This document shows positions 7,289 through 14,914 of a stretch of 34,542 nucleotides of DNA, one piece after another; position 1 is the stretch's first letter; the number at the start of each line of letters is the position of its first letter. A program made the position numbers and the translations under genes. Below the pieces are notes generated by a model, which saw nothing but the letters and a program-made list of their open reading frames with translations, made no database searches and was not told the origin of the DNA. The stretch comes from Bacteroidota bacterium. GTDB taxonomy: Bacteria > Bacteroidota > Bacteroidia > Flavobacteriales > Weeksellaceae. The stretch lies in NCBI GenBank assembly GCA_023411265.1, contig JAEYOX010000066.1, positions 1 through 34,542 on the forward strand. The letters run 5' to 3'.

Positions 7289-8755
7289 TTATTTCAATTC
7301 GTAAGTCGTACCGGTTCTTCCGTCCTTCAGGTGAATACCTTGTTTTAGAAGCTGATCCCGAATCTGATCTGAAAGCTCAAAATTTTTTGCTTTTTTCGCC
7401 TGAGTCCGGATATCGATAAGTACCTGTAAAGCCTGATCCAGTTTAGCATTGTTGTTTTCTTCGATATTCTGTAATCCTAAAACATCATATACAAAAGCAT
7501 CCATGAGTTTTTTAAATTCTTTAAGATTATCAGCTGTAATTCGTTCTTTTCCTTCTTTCAACAGATGAATCCATCTTACCGCCTCAAAAAGATGGGCAAT
7601 TAAAATTGGTGCATTGAAATCGTCAGCTAATGCCTCTTTACATTTTTGCTTCCATTCTTCAAAATCAAAACCTGCAGAACCGGTTTCTGAAATCTCAATA
7701 TTTTCGAGAAGTTTCAGTGCTTCCATGAGCCTGTGAAATCCTTTTTCTGCAGCTATCATTGCATCATTCGAAATATCGAGAACGCTACGGTAATGTGCCT
7801 GCATAAAGCAAAAACGCACTACAGAGGGATGGAAAGGTTTTTCAAAAAAATCATTTTCACCAGACACCAGTTCCATTGGAAGTATATAATTCCCTGTAGA
7901 TTTGCTCATTCGCTGTCCATTCATGGTCAGCATATTGGCATGCATCCAATAATTAACGGGAGTTGTGCCATGATAGGCCTTTCCTTGGGCAACCTCACAC
8001 TCATGGTGGGGAAATTTCAGATCCAATCCACCGCCGTGAATATCAAAATTTTCACCTAAATATTTCGTTGACATAGCTGTGCATTCCAGATGCCATCCGG
8101 GAAAACCCTGTCCCCAAGGAGAGTTCCAGCGCATAATGTGTGCCCGTGATGCCGCTTTCCATAAAGCAAAATCTTGCGGATTCTTCTTTTCATTCTGGCC
8201 ATCAAGATCGCGGGTATTGGAAAAAAGTTCGTCTATGTTTCTTTTGGAAAGTTCGCCGTAATTCATACCCCGGCGGTTATATTCCATCACATCAAAATAA
8301 ACAGAACCATTTTTCTCATAGGCATAGCCATCTTCAATGAGTTTCTGCACAATTTCAATCTGCTCCAGAATATGACCTGTAGCTGTTGGCTCAATGGTAG
8401 GCGGAAGTAAATTAAACCGATCCAGTACTTTATGAAAATCCACCGTATACTTCTGTACAATTTCCATCGGTTCCAGTTTTTCCAGCCGCGACTGTTTCAC
8501 AAACCGGTCATTATTCACATCGCCATCATCGGTTAAATGCCCGGCATCCGTGATATTCCGCACATAGCGGACTTTATATCCGAAAAAAAGTAAGGTTCTG
8601 TAAATAAAATCGAAAGACATAAAAGTACGGACATTTCCCAAATGCACATTGCTGTACACGGTAGGGCCACATACATACATCCCTACATTTCCTTCTACTA
8701 TCGGTTTAAAAATTTCCTTTTCGCCGGAGAGCGAATTATATATTTTTATGTTCAT
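7289..8755 (-). CDS. cysS: Cysteine--tRNA ligase
   Basis: A full-length 488-residue class I aminoacyl-tRNA synthetase that charges tRNA-Cys. The HIGH-type signature is seen as HLGN at residues 38-41 after C29-G-P-T-V-Y, where C29 is one of the zinc ligands that select cysteine. Other zinc ligands fit in WHLECTAMST and the HHECE stretch. The KMSKS loop is present as MSKST. The C-terminal DALR-like helical region and the ending DGRTGTTYELK are typical. The gene starts 15 bases after folE, which points to a folE-cysS operon. It ends before a strong palindromic terminator. Confidence 0.97.
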   Translation of the reverse strand: MNIKIYNSLSGEKEIFKPIVEGNVGMYVCGPTVYSNVHLGNVRTFMSFDFIYRTLLFFGYKVRYVRNITDAGHLTDDGDVNNDRFVKQSRLEKLEPMEIVQKYTVDFHKVLDRFNLLPPTIEPTATGHILEQIEIVQKLIEDGYAYEKNGSVYFDVMEYNRRGMNYGELSKRNIDELFSNTRDLDGQNEKKNPQDFALWKAASRAHIMRWNSPWGQGFPGWHLECTAMSTKYLGENFDIHGGGLDLKFPHHECEVAQGKAYHGTTPVNYWMHANMLTMNGQRMSKSTGNYILPMELVSGENDFFEKPFHPSVVRFCFMQAHYRSVLDISNDAMIAAEKGFHRLMEALKLLENIEISETGSAGFDFEEWKQKCKEALADDFNAPILIAHLFEAVRWIHLLKEGKERITADNLKEFKKLMDAFVYDVLGLQNIEENNNAKLDQALQVLIDIRTQAKKAKNFELSDQIRDQLLKQGIHLKDGRTGTTYELK

Positions 8756-8770
8756 AGATCTTTTATTTTC

Positions 8771-9439
8771 TTAGTAATCCAGTTTTGCATGGCTTCCCAC
8801 GTAATGCAAGAATTCCTGTCTGGTAATAGGATTTGTTCTGAATATTCCGCTCAGTTCTGCGGTGATGGTAGAACTTGCTGTATCTTTTATTCCGCGACAA
8901 TTTACACAAAGATGTTTCGCATCAATGATACAGGCAACATCCGTTGTCCCGAGGGCTTCTTTCATGGCATCCACAATCTGCATGGTCAGCCGTTCCTGCA
9001 CCTGTGGCCTTTTTGCGTAATAATCTACAATTCTATTGATCTTGGAAAGACCTATAACCTCACCGTTTGAAATATACGCAACATGCGCTCTTCCTATAAT
9101 GGGAAGAAAATGATGTTCACAGAAAGAATACACGGTAATATCTTTTTCCACCAGCATCTGTCGGTATTTGTATTTGTTGGAAAAAGTGGAAATTCCCGGC
9201 TTATTTTCAGGTAAGAGGCCACCAAATATTTCATTGACGTACATTTTCGCTACGCGTTTAGGACTGTCTTTCAGTGAATCATCATTCATATCCAATCCTA
9301 AGGTTTCCATGATTTCACCAAAAAGTTTTTCTATCTTCCGAATCTTTTCATCCGGTGAGAGCAGGAAGGCATCCTCCCGGATCGGAGTATGTTCTTTTCC
9401 GGTAAAAATGTCATCATCATTCTCAAAAATATCTTTCAT
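8771..9439 (-). CDS. folE: GTP cyclohydrolase I
   Basis: GTP cyclohydrolase I turns GTP into 7,8-dihydroneopterin triphosphate, the first step to folate and pterins. The zinc and active-site motifs are present: FCEHHFLP (Cys and His), then the CVNCRGI string near the C-terminus, with SKINRIVDYYAKRPQVQERL between. The open frame extends to 9502, but I choose the ATG at 9439, giving 222 residues. Two reasons: known FolE proteins begin close to the NDDDIFTGKEHTP segment, and a TAATTTTG promoter element (9457-9464) lies inside the longer frame just upstream of this ATG. The gene is followed after 15 bases by cysS. Confidence 0.95.
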   Translation of the reverse strand: MKDIFENDDDIFTGKEHTPIREDAFLLSPDEKIRKIEKLFGEIMETLGLDMNDDSLKDSPKRVAKMYVNEIFGGLLPENKPGISTFSNKYKYRQMLVEKDITVYSFCEHHFLPIIGRAHVAYISNGEVIGLSKINRIVDYYAKRPQVQERLTMQIVDAMKEALGTTDVACIIDAKHLCVNCRGIKDTASSTITAELSGIFRTNPITRQEFLHYVGSHAKLDY

Positions 9440-9456
9440 AAAGGCAATGTATTCAG

Positions 9457-9464
9457 CAAAATTA
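9457..9464 (-). promoter_or_regulatory. -7 promoter element of folE
   Basis: On the minus strand this reads TAATTTTG, an exact TAnnTTTG match, 17 bases before the ATG at 9439. It decides the start in favour of the shorter protein. No TTG lies at the usual -33 distance. Confidence 0.5.
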
Positions 9465-9535
9465 AGCAATTTAAACGGTGTTTTTATTTTAATTTCACCC
9501 AAAAAACAGTACTTTCGTTTTGCTAAATAAGTTTT

Positions 9536-10690
9536 ATGCTAAAAGCGGTACATGTAAATGATTCCTTACAAAAAAAAGAATTTCTCGATTTTCCGGCGCG
9601 GCTCTATAAAAACGACCAAAACTACATTCGGCCGCTGGACCAGGATATAGAATCGGTATTTGACCGGAATAAAAACAAACTTTTTGAAAAAGGGGAATGC
9701 GAGAGGTTTATTTTCGAAAATAAAGCCGGTGAAACGGTAGGAAAGGTAGCCGTTTTTGTCAACCCGTCTTACAAAAATGATCAGCCAACCGGCGGCATCG
9801 GCTTTTTTGACTGTATATATGATCAGAAGACGGCTGATTTTATTTTTGACTTTTGCAAAAATTGGCTTCAGGACAGAGGAATGGAAGCCATGGACGGTTC
9901 CATCAATTTCGGAGAGCGCAATAAGTTTTGGGGAGTGCTCGTTGAGGGTTTTCACGAACCTCTTTATGGAATGAATTATAACGCTCCTTACTATCAGGAA
10001 CTCTTTGAAAATTATGGTTTTCAGGAATACTTTCAGCAGCTATGCTATAGCCGTTCCATTGATGCACCTGTTTCCAGGCTATTTACGATAATGCATTCAA
10101 AACATTCCCGAAATACGGCCATCAGAGCCATCCCTTTAAAGAAAAATCAATTGGAAAAATTCGCTGAGGATTTTACGGAAGTTTACAATAAAGCCTGGGC
10201 AAGCCATGAAGGCGGGAAACAAATTTCAGTCTCCAAAACGTTGAGAATGTTCCGCTCTATGAAACCGGTGATCAACGAACATATTTCGTGGTTTGTTTAC
10301 GAAAACGAAAAACCGATCGCCATGTGGATCAACATTCCTGATCTAAACCAATGGTTCAAATATCTAAACGGAAAATTCGGTATATTGGAAAAACTAAAAT
10401 TCCTCTGGATCAAGAATTTCCGGAAGAATTCTAAGATGGTTGGAATTGTATTTGGCGTTGTTCCGGAGTGGCAACGAACCGGAATTGAAGGTTTTATGAT
10501 TTGGGAAGGAACTCAGCACCTGAGAAAACATACTTCATTTCAGGTAACGGAACTTCAATGGATTGGTGATTTCAACCCTAAGATGATGAAAATTGCTAAA
10601 AACCTGGATGCAGAGGTGACAAGAAAACTGGCTACTTACCGTTATCTTTTCAATCGCAACCAACCTTTTGAAAGACATCCTGAAATTTAA
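9536..10690 (+). CDS. GNAT-fold acetyltransferase-like protein
   Basis: A 384-residue cytosolic protein with no signal peptide, of a family common in Bacteroidota and usually named hypothetical or GNAT-like. The C-terminal half carries an acetyl-CoA fold pattern: IVFGVVPEWQRTGIEG, matching the V-x-P-x-x-x-x-x-G-I core of GNAT proteins, followed by ELQWIGDFNPKMM, which matches the W-I-x-x-x-N helix. The N-terminal half (residues 1-180) includes RPLDQDIESVFD and GFFDCIYDQKTADF, which resemble an additional degenerate GNAT unit. The substrate is unknown. It diverges from folE with about 100 bases between the two starts, and its stop lies only 6 bases from the convergent desaturase stop. Confidence 0.75.
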   Translation: MLKAVHVNDSLQKKEFLDFPARLYKNDQNYIRPLDQDIESVFDRNKNKLFEKGECERFIFENKAGETVGKVAVFVNPSYKNDQPTGGIGFFDCIYDQKTADFIFDFCKNWLQDRGMEAMDGSINFGERNKFWGVLVEGFHEPLYGMNYNAPYYQELFENYGFQEYFQQLCYSRSIDAPVSRLFTIMHSKHSRNTAIRAIPLKKNQLEKFAEDFTEVYNKAWASHEGGKQISVSKTLRMFRSMKPVINEHISWFVYENEKPIAMWINIPDLNQWFKYLNGKFGILEKLKFLWIKNFRKNSKMVGIVFGVVPEWQRTGIEGFMIWEGTQHLRKHTSFQVTELQWIGDFNPKMMKIAKNLDAEVTRKLATYRYLFNRNQPFERHPEI

Positions 10691-10696
10691 TTTTTT

Positions 10697-11794
10697 TTAC
10701 ATCGTTTCTTCCATCACATCATTGATGGAAGTGGCGTTGGATTTCAGAAGATGATAATGCTTGCGAAGTGCTGTGAATAATGAGAATTGCTTGTATTTTA
10801 AATTGTTTTCCTGCGCAAACTGTTTGATTTCGTCAGTAATTTCATCGTAATAAGCATAACTATAATTGGGGAAAAGATGGTGTGCAACATGATAGTTGAA
10901 ATTGCCCAAGATATGCCGTACAAACCAATTATTTTCTTTTAAATCATTGGTTACTTCAAATTGATGACGCATCCAACTGTAAGGCAAGTTTTTCTGTTCA
11001 TCCAGTTGCGGGAATTCATTTTCTGGAAGCGGATGTAACGGTAATAAAACAAAGAGCGCAAAAATACTCGCTACCATAATCTGCAGGAACCAAGCGCCAA
11101 TGGCCAAGCCTAAAGAGGCTTCGAAAAACAGGACTGGTACCGCAATCTGATAGAAAAAATAAAATACCTTAAAGATGATCATTTTCACTTTCTCCTGCAG
11201 CGGTATTGCTCCTTGTGTTTTTAGGATAATTCTGTTCTTATCAAAGAAGTCTCTAAAATCGCGGATAAACATCCAGTTAAATAAATACAAAGGGTAAATC
11301 AGGAAGAAAATCCGGTGCTGTATTTTCTGAATACCCTTTGGTTCAATATGCGGATATATTTTTAGAACGCCGCTTTGTTCAATATCCGTGTCCCAGCCGT
11401 CCACGTTGGGATAGGCATGATGGCTAACGATATGGCGTTTCTTCCAGATGTAAGAATTAGCACCTACGAAATCAAAAATTCTCAATACCCAAGTATTTAA
11501 TTTCTTGTTTTTAAATATATTATTGTGAGCCGCTTCATGGATAAGATTTAGGTAAATAAGCACCAGCGTTATTCCCATCCCCACATACAGGGCAATATAT
11601 AAAGCAGAACTCTGGGTATTAAAAAGTGCCGTTATGTACAAACCTGCGTACAACAGCGGTAAAAGTAACGCTTTCCATCTGATGGAAATATCTCTATCTT
11701 CGGAAATAGCTGCTACCCGCTCTTTTACCCGCTTACGAAGGTCATTAAACATTAAATTTTCTTCTGCATTTTTTTGATAAACCGGTTTTTCCAT
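10697..11794 (-). CDS. Membrane fatty acid desaturase
   Basis: A 365-residue integral-membrane di-iron desaturase that should introduce a double bond into acyl chains, adjusting membrane fluidity. The three histidine boxes are intact: HEAAH at 86-90, HIVSHH at 121-126 and HVAHH at 302-306. Hydrophobic segments lie at ~41-60, 64-84, ~160-176 and ~208-255. There is no cytochrome b5 domain, so electrons must come from a separate donor. The third box begins with His rather than the Gln usual in front-end desaturases, so I do not assign the position of the double bond. A full promoter (TTG, 19 bases, TAAATTTG) lies upstream, leaving a leader of only about 10 bases. Confidence 0.92.
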   Translation of the reverse strand: MEKPVYQKNAEENLMFNDLRKRVKERVAAISEDRDISIRWKALLLPLLYAGLYITALFNTQSSALYIALYVGMGITLVLIYLNLIHEAAHNNIFKNKKLNTWVLRIFDFVGANSYIWKKRHIVSHHAYPNVDGWDTDIEQSGVLKIYPHIEPKGIQKIQHRIFFLIYPLYLFNWMFIRDFRDFFDKNRIILKTQGAIPLQEKVKMIIFKVFYFFYQIAVPVLFFEASLGLAIGAWFLQIMVASIFALFVLLPLHPLPENEFPQLDEQKNLPYSWMRHQFEVTNDLKENNWFVRHILGNFNYHVAHHLFPNYSYAYYDEITDEIKQFAQENNLKYKQFSLFTALRKHYHLLKSNATSINDVMEETM

Positions 11795-11810
11795 TTCATA
11801 TTGATTGTTT

Positions 11811-11840
11811 CAAATTTAAAAATAAATTTATGAGTAGCAA
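11811..11840 (-). promoter_or_regulatory. Promoter of the desaturase gene
   Basis: On the minus strand TTG (11838-11840), a 19-base spacer and TAAATTTG (11811-11818) form a complete Bacteroidota-type promoter, 16 bases from the ATG. Confidence 0.7.
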
Positions 11841-11932
11841 TTTCAGCTTTCCTACATTTTATTTCAATATTTTATTTGATAATTGTAAAAAAGAGTTTTT
11901 AAATCATATAAAATAAAGAACAACACATCTAC

Positions 11933-11940
11933 TATCTTTA
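11933..11940 (+). promoter_or_regulatory. Possible -7 element of the small GNAT gene
   Basis: TATCTTTA differs from TAnnTTTG only at the last base and lies 19 bases before the ATG at 11960. Confidence 0.35.
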
Positions 11941-11959
11941 CCAAAAATAAAAATATCAT

Positions 11960-12250
11960 ATGAATTTTGAAAACAACAGGTCCGGCAACGGGGGTGTCAT
12001 AACGCTGAAGAAGGATACCGCAGAGGTGGGTCGTCTAACCTATACTATATTCCCTGAAGATAACAAAATGATTATTTCATTTGTATTGGTTCACTCGCAG
12101 TTTGAAGGTCGAGGAATGGGAAAGTATCTGGTGGAAGAAGCTATAAAATTTGCACGTGACAACAACTGGAAAGTGTACCCGCACTGTTCCTATGCACGCG
12201 CTGTGATGGCAAGAATGAATGATATAGAGGATATTTTTCTAGAACGTTAA
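11960..12250 (+). CDS. Small GNAT family N-acetyltransferase (COG2388 type)
   Basis: A 96-residue single-domain protein of the short GCN5-like family. It shows FEGRGMGKYLVEEAI, the acetyl-CoA pyrophosphate loop (R/Q-x-x-G-x-G/A), and PHCSYARAVMAR, the conserved C-terminal piece with the Cys-x-Tyr/Phe pattern typical of this group. The length is normal for the family. The acceptor is not known. Its last 12 bases overlap the end of the convergent glycosyltransferase gene, so both genes share the sequence around their stop codons (TAA here, TAG on the other strand). Confidence 0.9.
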   Translation: MNFENNRSGNGGVITLKKDTAEVGRLTYTIFPEDNKMIISFVLVHSQFEGRGMGKYLVEEAIKFARDNNWKVYPHCSYARAVMARMNDIEDIFLER

Positions 12251-13210
12251 GACTTCATTCACGACAGTTTCTTCAATATCATCAGGATAATCTACTTTCA
12301 AAATCTTATTGGAAGACACCCAATTTTGAATCTCATTCACATTTAAGGTTTTGGAATTGGGAATTCCCATCCGTCGTAATGCTTCTGCGTTACACTCCTG
12401 CTCATATTGGTTTCGAATCGGAATCACGAATAATTTTTTTTGCATAAAAAGCGCTTCAGAAGGCCCTTCAAATCCGGCGTTGCATAATATTCCTTCACAA
12501 ATTTCAAAATGTTTGAGAAATTCTACATCATCTACAGGATACACTTCTACGTTTTTTTCTTTGTAAATAATGTGGGTACTGCGGGAAAAGACTTTCCATT
12601 CGACAGGAATCTGCTGAAGGATTTTTAAAATATTTTCGTCTGAAAAACTGGGAAGGTACACGATATAAAATCCTCTTCTGTCAGGATTCAGGTTTCTGAT
12701 CTTTTTTCGGATCACCGGTTTTTTGATCTGAGGGTGATAATTTTCAAAATGAAACCCAATTTTATGATTACTTGGCGCATAATATTTCAGAATTATCTCC
12801 CCGAAAAAATCCTTTTGTTCAGGCTTCGGTGTTTCTTTAAAACTCATAGATGCCTGGTGGCTGAGTTCTAACATTTTCAGGCTTCTTAATTTGCATGCCC
12901 ATGCTGTAAGTGGCTCAAAGTCATTGATAATCAAATCATACTTCTTCAATTGAATAGTCTTGATGGTTTTTATTGCATGAAAAAAGTTATTTTGCAAAAG
13001 AATCTTTTTATAGGAAATTCCGCCTGATTCATTGTATATGAGCGAAATTCCTGTGTACTGAAAATCAATAGGGTCGATCAGCTGAAGCTGGGATTGATGT
13101 CCACTAATGAGAGTATCCACATCAGCATACTTTTTGAGAATAGGAATAATTTCCTGAGCTTTGGCAATATGTCCGTTTCCGGTGCCCTGAAAAGCATATA
13201 AAACTTTCAT
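12239..13210 (-). CDS. GT-B fold glycosyltransferase (MurG/UGT-like)
   Basis: A 323-residue GT-B type glycosyltransferase. The N-terminus has GTGNGHIAKAQEI, the glycine-rich acceptor loop seen in MurG and related enzymes. The C-terminal donor-binding half contains CNAGFEGPSEALFMQKKLFV, close to the nucleotide-sugar motif of this superfamily (G-x-x-x-x-x-E-A), followed by RNQYEQECNAEALRRMG. There is no signal peptide or membrane segment, so it should act at the cytoplasmic face. Its start ATG overlaps the stop of the LpxH-like gene by four bases (ATGA, 13207-13210), a sign of coupled translation. The pairing suggests envelope glycolipid work, but the acceptor is not shown by the sequence. It is not MurG itself: it is shorter and lacks the full MurG signatures. 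Confidence 0.82.
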   Translation of the reverse strand: MKVLYAFQGTGNGHIAKAQEIIPILKKYADVDTLISGHQSQLQLIDPIDFQYTGISLIYNESGGISYKKILLQNNFFHAIKTIKTIQLKKYDLIINDFEPLTAWACKLRSLKMLELSHQASMSFKETPKPEQKDFFGEIILKYYAPSNHKIGFHFENYHPQIKKPVIRKKIRNLNPDRRGFYIVYLPSFSDENILKILQQIPVEWKVFSRSTHIIYKEKNVEVYPVDDVEFLKHFEICEGILCNAGFEGPSEALFMQKKLFVIPIRNQYEQECNAEALRRMGIPNSKTLNVNEIQNWVSSNKILKVDYPDDIEETVVNEVLTF

Positions 13211-14034
13211 ACCGAAACTTGAGTGATGATTTTCAAAAAATCAAAATGAGAAATATCTGTCATTTCCTCGCTGCCTTCATCAGTGAGGGCCATTTTATGA
13301 TCATCGAAATGAAAAATTTCCCACTGACCATTATGATATTCCAAAGCTGTTAAGTTTTCAATCCAGTCTCCTGAATTCAAATACGTACAGGATCCTTTTT
13401 TATTGATGTATTGTCGTATCTGAGGTTGATGAATGTGACCGCAGATGACGTAATCAAACTCATTTTCAATGGCAAGTTCCAATGCGGTATCTTCAAAATC
13501 GCTAATGTACTTTACTGCCTTCTTTACATTATTCTTTATTTTTTTTGAAAAGGAATATTTCTCTTTTCCCATCTTGGCAAGAGCCCAATTTACCATATTA
13601 TTGATCATAATAAGAAGATCGTATCCTTTTCCGCCCAACTTTGCGAGCCATTTGGAATGTTGTACTGAAGCATCAAAAACATCACCATGAAAAATCCAGG
13701 CTTTCTGATCGCCAAGATTTAAGCAAAGTTTGCTACACACTTGCAGTTTGCCCAGTTGAAAATCTCTGAATTTTCTAAACATTTCATCATGATTGCCCGT
13801 AATATAATACACATCGGTATTTTCCGTTGCAAAAGAAATGATTTTCTTAATGATTCCGAGATGAGATTTTGGAAAATATGATTTTTTGAACTGCCAAACA
13901 TCAATAATATCTCCATTGAGAACAAGCATTTTTGGCTGAATAGAGTTCAAATATCTGCCGAGTTCTTTAGCCTTGCATCCGTAAGTTCCTAGATGCACAT
14001 CCGAAATAACGACCAGGTCAACGTTTCTCTTCAT
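13207..14034 (-). CDS. UDP-2,3-diacylglucosamine diphosphatase-like metallophosphoesterase (LpxH family)
   Basis: A calcineurin-like phosphoesterase with the complete two-metal set: SDVHLG (D-x-H), GDIIDVW, GNHDE, HGDVFD and GHIHQP. The family includes LpxH, which removes UMP from UDP-2,3-diacylglucosamine to give lipid X in lipid A synthesis. I choose the ATG at 14034 (275 residues, starting MKRNVDLVVISDVHLG); an in-frame TTG at 14049 would add five residues without homology. The 3' end overlaps the glycosyltransferase start by 4 bases. Bacteroidota often carry more than one LpxH-like enzyme, so this could be the second paralogue acting on another nucleotide-lipid. Confidence is high for the fold and medium for the exact substrate. 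Confidence 0.87.
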   Translation of the reverse strand: MKRNVDLVVISDVHLGTYGCKAKELGRYLNSIQPKMLVLNGDIIDVWQFKKSYFPKSHLGIIKKIISFATENTDVYYITGNHDEMFRKFRDFQLGKLQVCSKLCLNLGDQKAWIFHGDVFDASVQHSKWLAKLGGKGYDLLIMINNMVNWALAKMGKEKYSFSKKIKNNVKKAVKYISDFEDTALELAIENEFDYVICGHIHQPQIRQYINKKGSCTYLNSGDWIENLTALEYHNGQWEIFHFDDHKMALTDEGSEEMTDISHFDFLKIITQVSV

Positions 14035-14094
14035 AATGATTTTATGCAAAGAAACTATCTGAAAATGAACTATGTATTAATTCAGCGTTATTTT

Positions 14095-14835
14095 TTAGAG
14101 CGTATGCATAAGTTCTTCGGAAATCTCCATATTGTGATACACATTTTGAACATCATCATCTTCTTCGAAACGTTCCAACATTTTCATATTGGCTTTGAAC
14201 TGATCTGGATTCACTTCCTTTGAAGTGTTCGGTATTCTCTGGAGTTCGGCACTTTTGGGTTCTAATCCCAACTCTTCTAGTTTATGAGACAATGATCCGA
14301 AATCCTCAAAAGCGGTTGTAATCATCACTTCTTCTTCATCGGCATCAATTTCTTCGGCGCCACCTTCGATCATTTCCATTTCGAAATCGTCCCATTCCAG
14401 ATTGATCAGAGTTTTATCTAAAGTAAATATCCCCTTCCGGTCGAAGATAAAAGCCAGTTCGCCGTTCTTACCAAGATTACCTTCAAATTTATTGAAAATT
14501 GCCCGAACATTTGCAACAGTACGTGTCGGGTTATTGGTAGTGCATTCTATAAAGAAAGCCACACCGCCTTGTCCATAACCTTCATAAGTGACTTCTTCAT
14601 AGTTTTCTGCATCGGCACCACTTGCTTTTTTAATAGCTCTTTCCACGTTATCTTTAGGCATATTGGCTCCTTTAGCATTCTGTATACACCGTCTCAAGGC
14701 AGGATTGGCATCAGGATCTGGTCCACCGGATTTTACTGCCAGAGCTATATCTTTTCCTATTTTGGAAAAAGTTTTGGCCATTTTATCCCATCTGGCCATT
14801 TTAGATGCTTTTCTGTATTCAAATGCGCGACCCAT
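14095..14835 (-). CDS. YebC/PmpR family regulatory protein
   Basis: A 246-residue YebC-family protein. The start is set at the ATG at 14835 (MGRAFEYRKASKMARWDKMA), where nearly all family members begin. An in-frame ATG at 14859 lies inside the promoter -7 element, so it cannot be in the transcript. Family motifs include KIGKDIALAVKSGG, NAKGANMPKDNVERAIKKA and YEGYGQGGVAFFIECTTNN. YebC proteins were described as DNA-binding regulators; more recent work ties some members to ribosome function at difficult sequences. Acidic stretches (EEIDADEEEV and FEEDDDV) are normal for the family. It lies 60 bases ahead of the LpxH-like gene and may be cotranscribed with it, since no hairpin separates them. 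Confidence 0.95.
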   Translation of the reverse strand: MGRAFEYRKASKMARWDKMAKTFSKIGKDIALAVKSGGPDPDANPALRRCIQNAKGANMPKDNVERAIKKASGADAENYEEVTYEGYGQGGVAFFIECTTNNPTRTVANVRAIFNKFEGNLGKNGELAFIFDRKGIFTLDKTLINLEWDDFEMEMIEGGAEEIDADEEEVMITTAFEDFGSLSHKLEELGLEPKSAELQRIPNTSKEVNPDQFKANMKMLERFEEDDDVQNVYHNMEISEELMHTL

Positions 14836-14856
14836 AATGTTAAAAATTTTAGAGTA

Positions 14857-14864
14857 CAAAAATA
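14857..14864 (-). promoter_or_regulatory. -7 promoter element of the yebC-family gene
   Basis: On the minus strand this reads TATTTTTG, an exact TAnnTTTG match, 21 bases before the ATG at 14835 and only a few bases after the ompA terminator. Confidence 0.55.
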
Positions 14865-14865
14865 C

Positions 14866-14893
14866 AAAAACACCCTCAAATATTGAGGGTGTT
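14866..14893 (-). terminator. Terminator of the OmpA gene
   Basis: A perfect 11-bp stem pairs 14883-14893 with 14869-14879, with a 3-base loop. On the minus strand it is followed by TTTTTGTATTTTTG, which merges into the yebC-family promoter. Confidence 0.92.
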
Positions 14894-14914
14894 CATTATG
14901 ATTTGAAAGTTAAA

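Noticed and set aside
8642..9070. Plus-strand open frame spanning the cysS-folE junction
   Set aside because: It covers the start of one conserved gene and the end of another on the opposite strand and has no domain.
10708..10731. Hairpin as a terminator for the desaturase or the GNAT-like gene
   Set aside because: Neither strand has a T run directly after the stem, and it lies within coding sequence.
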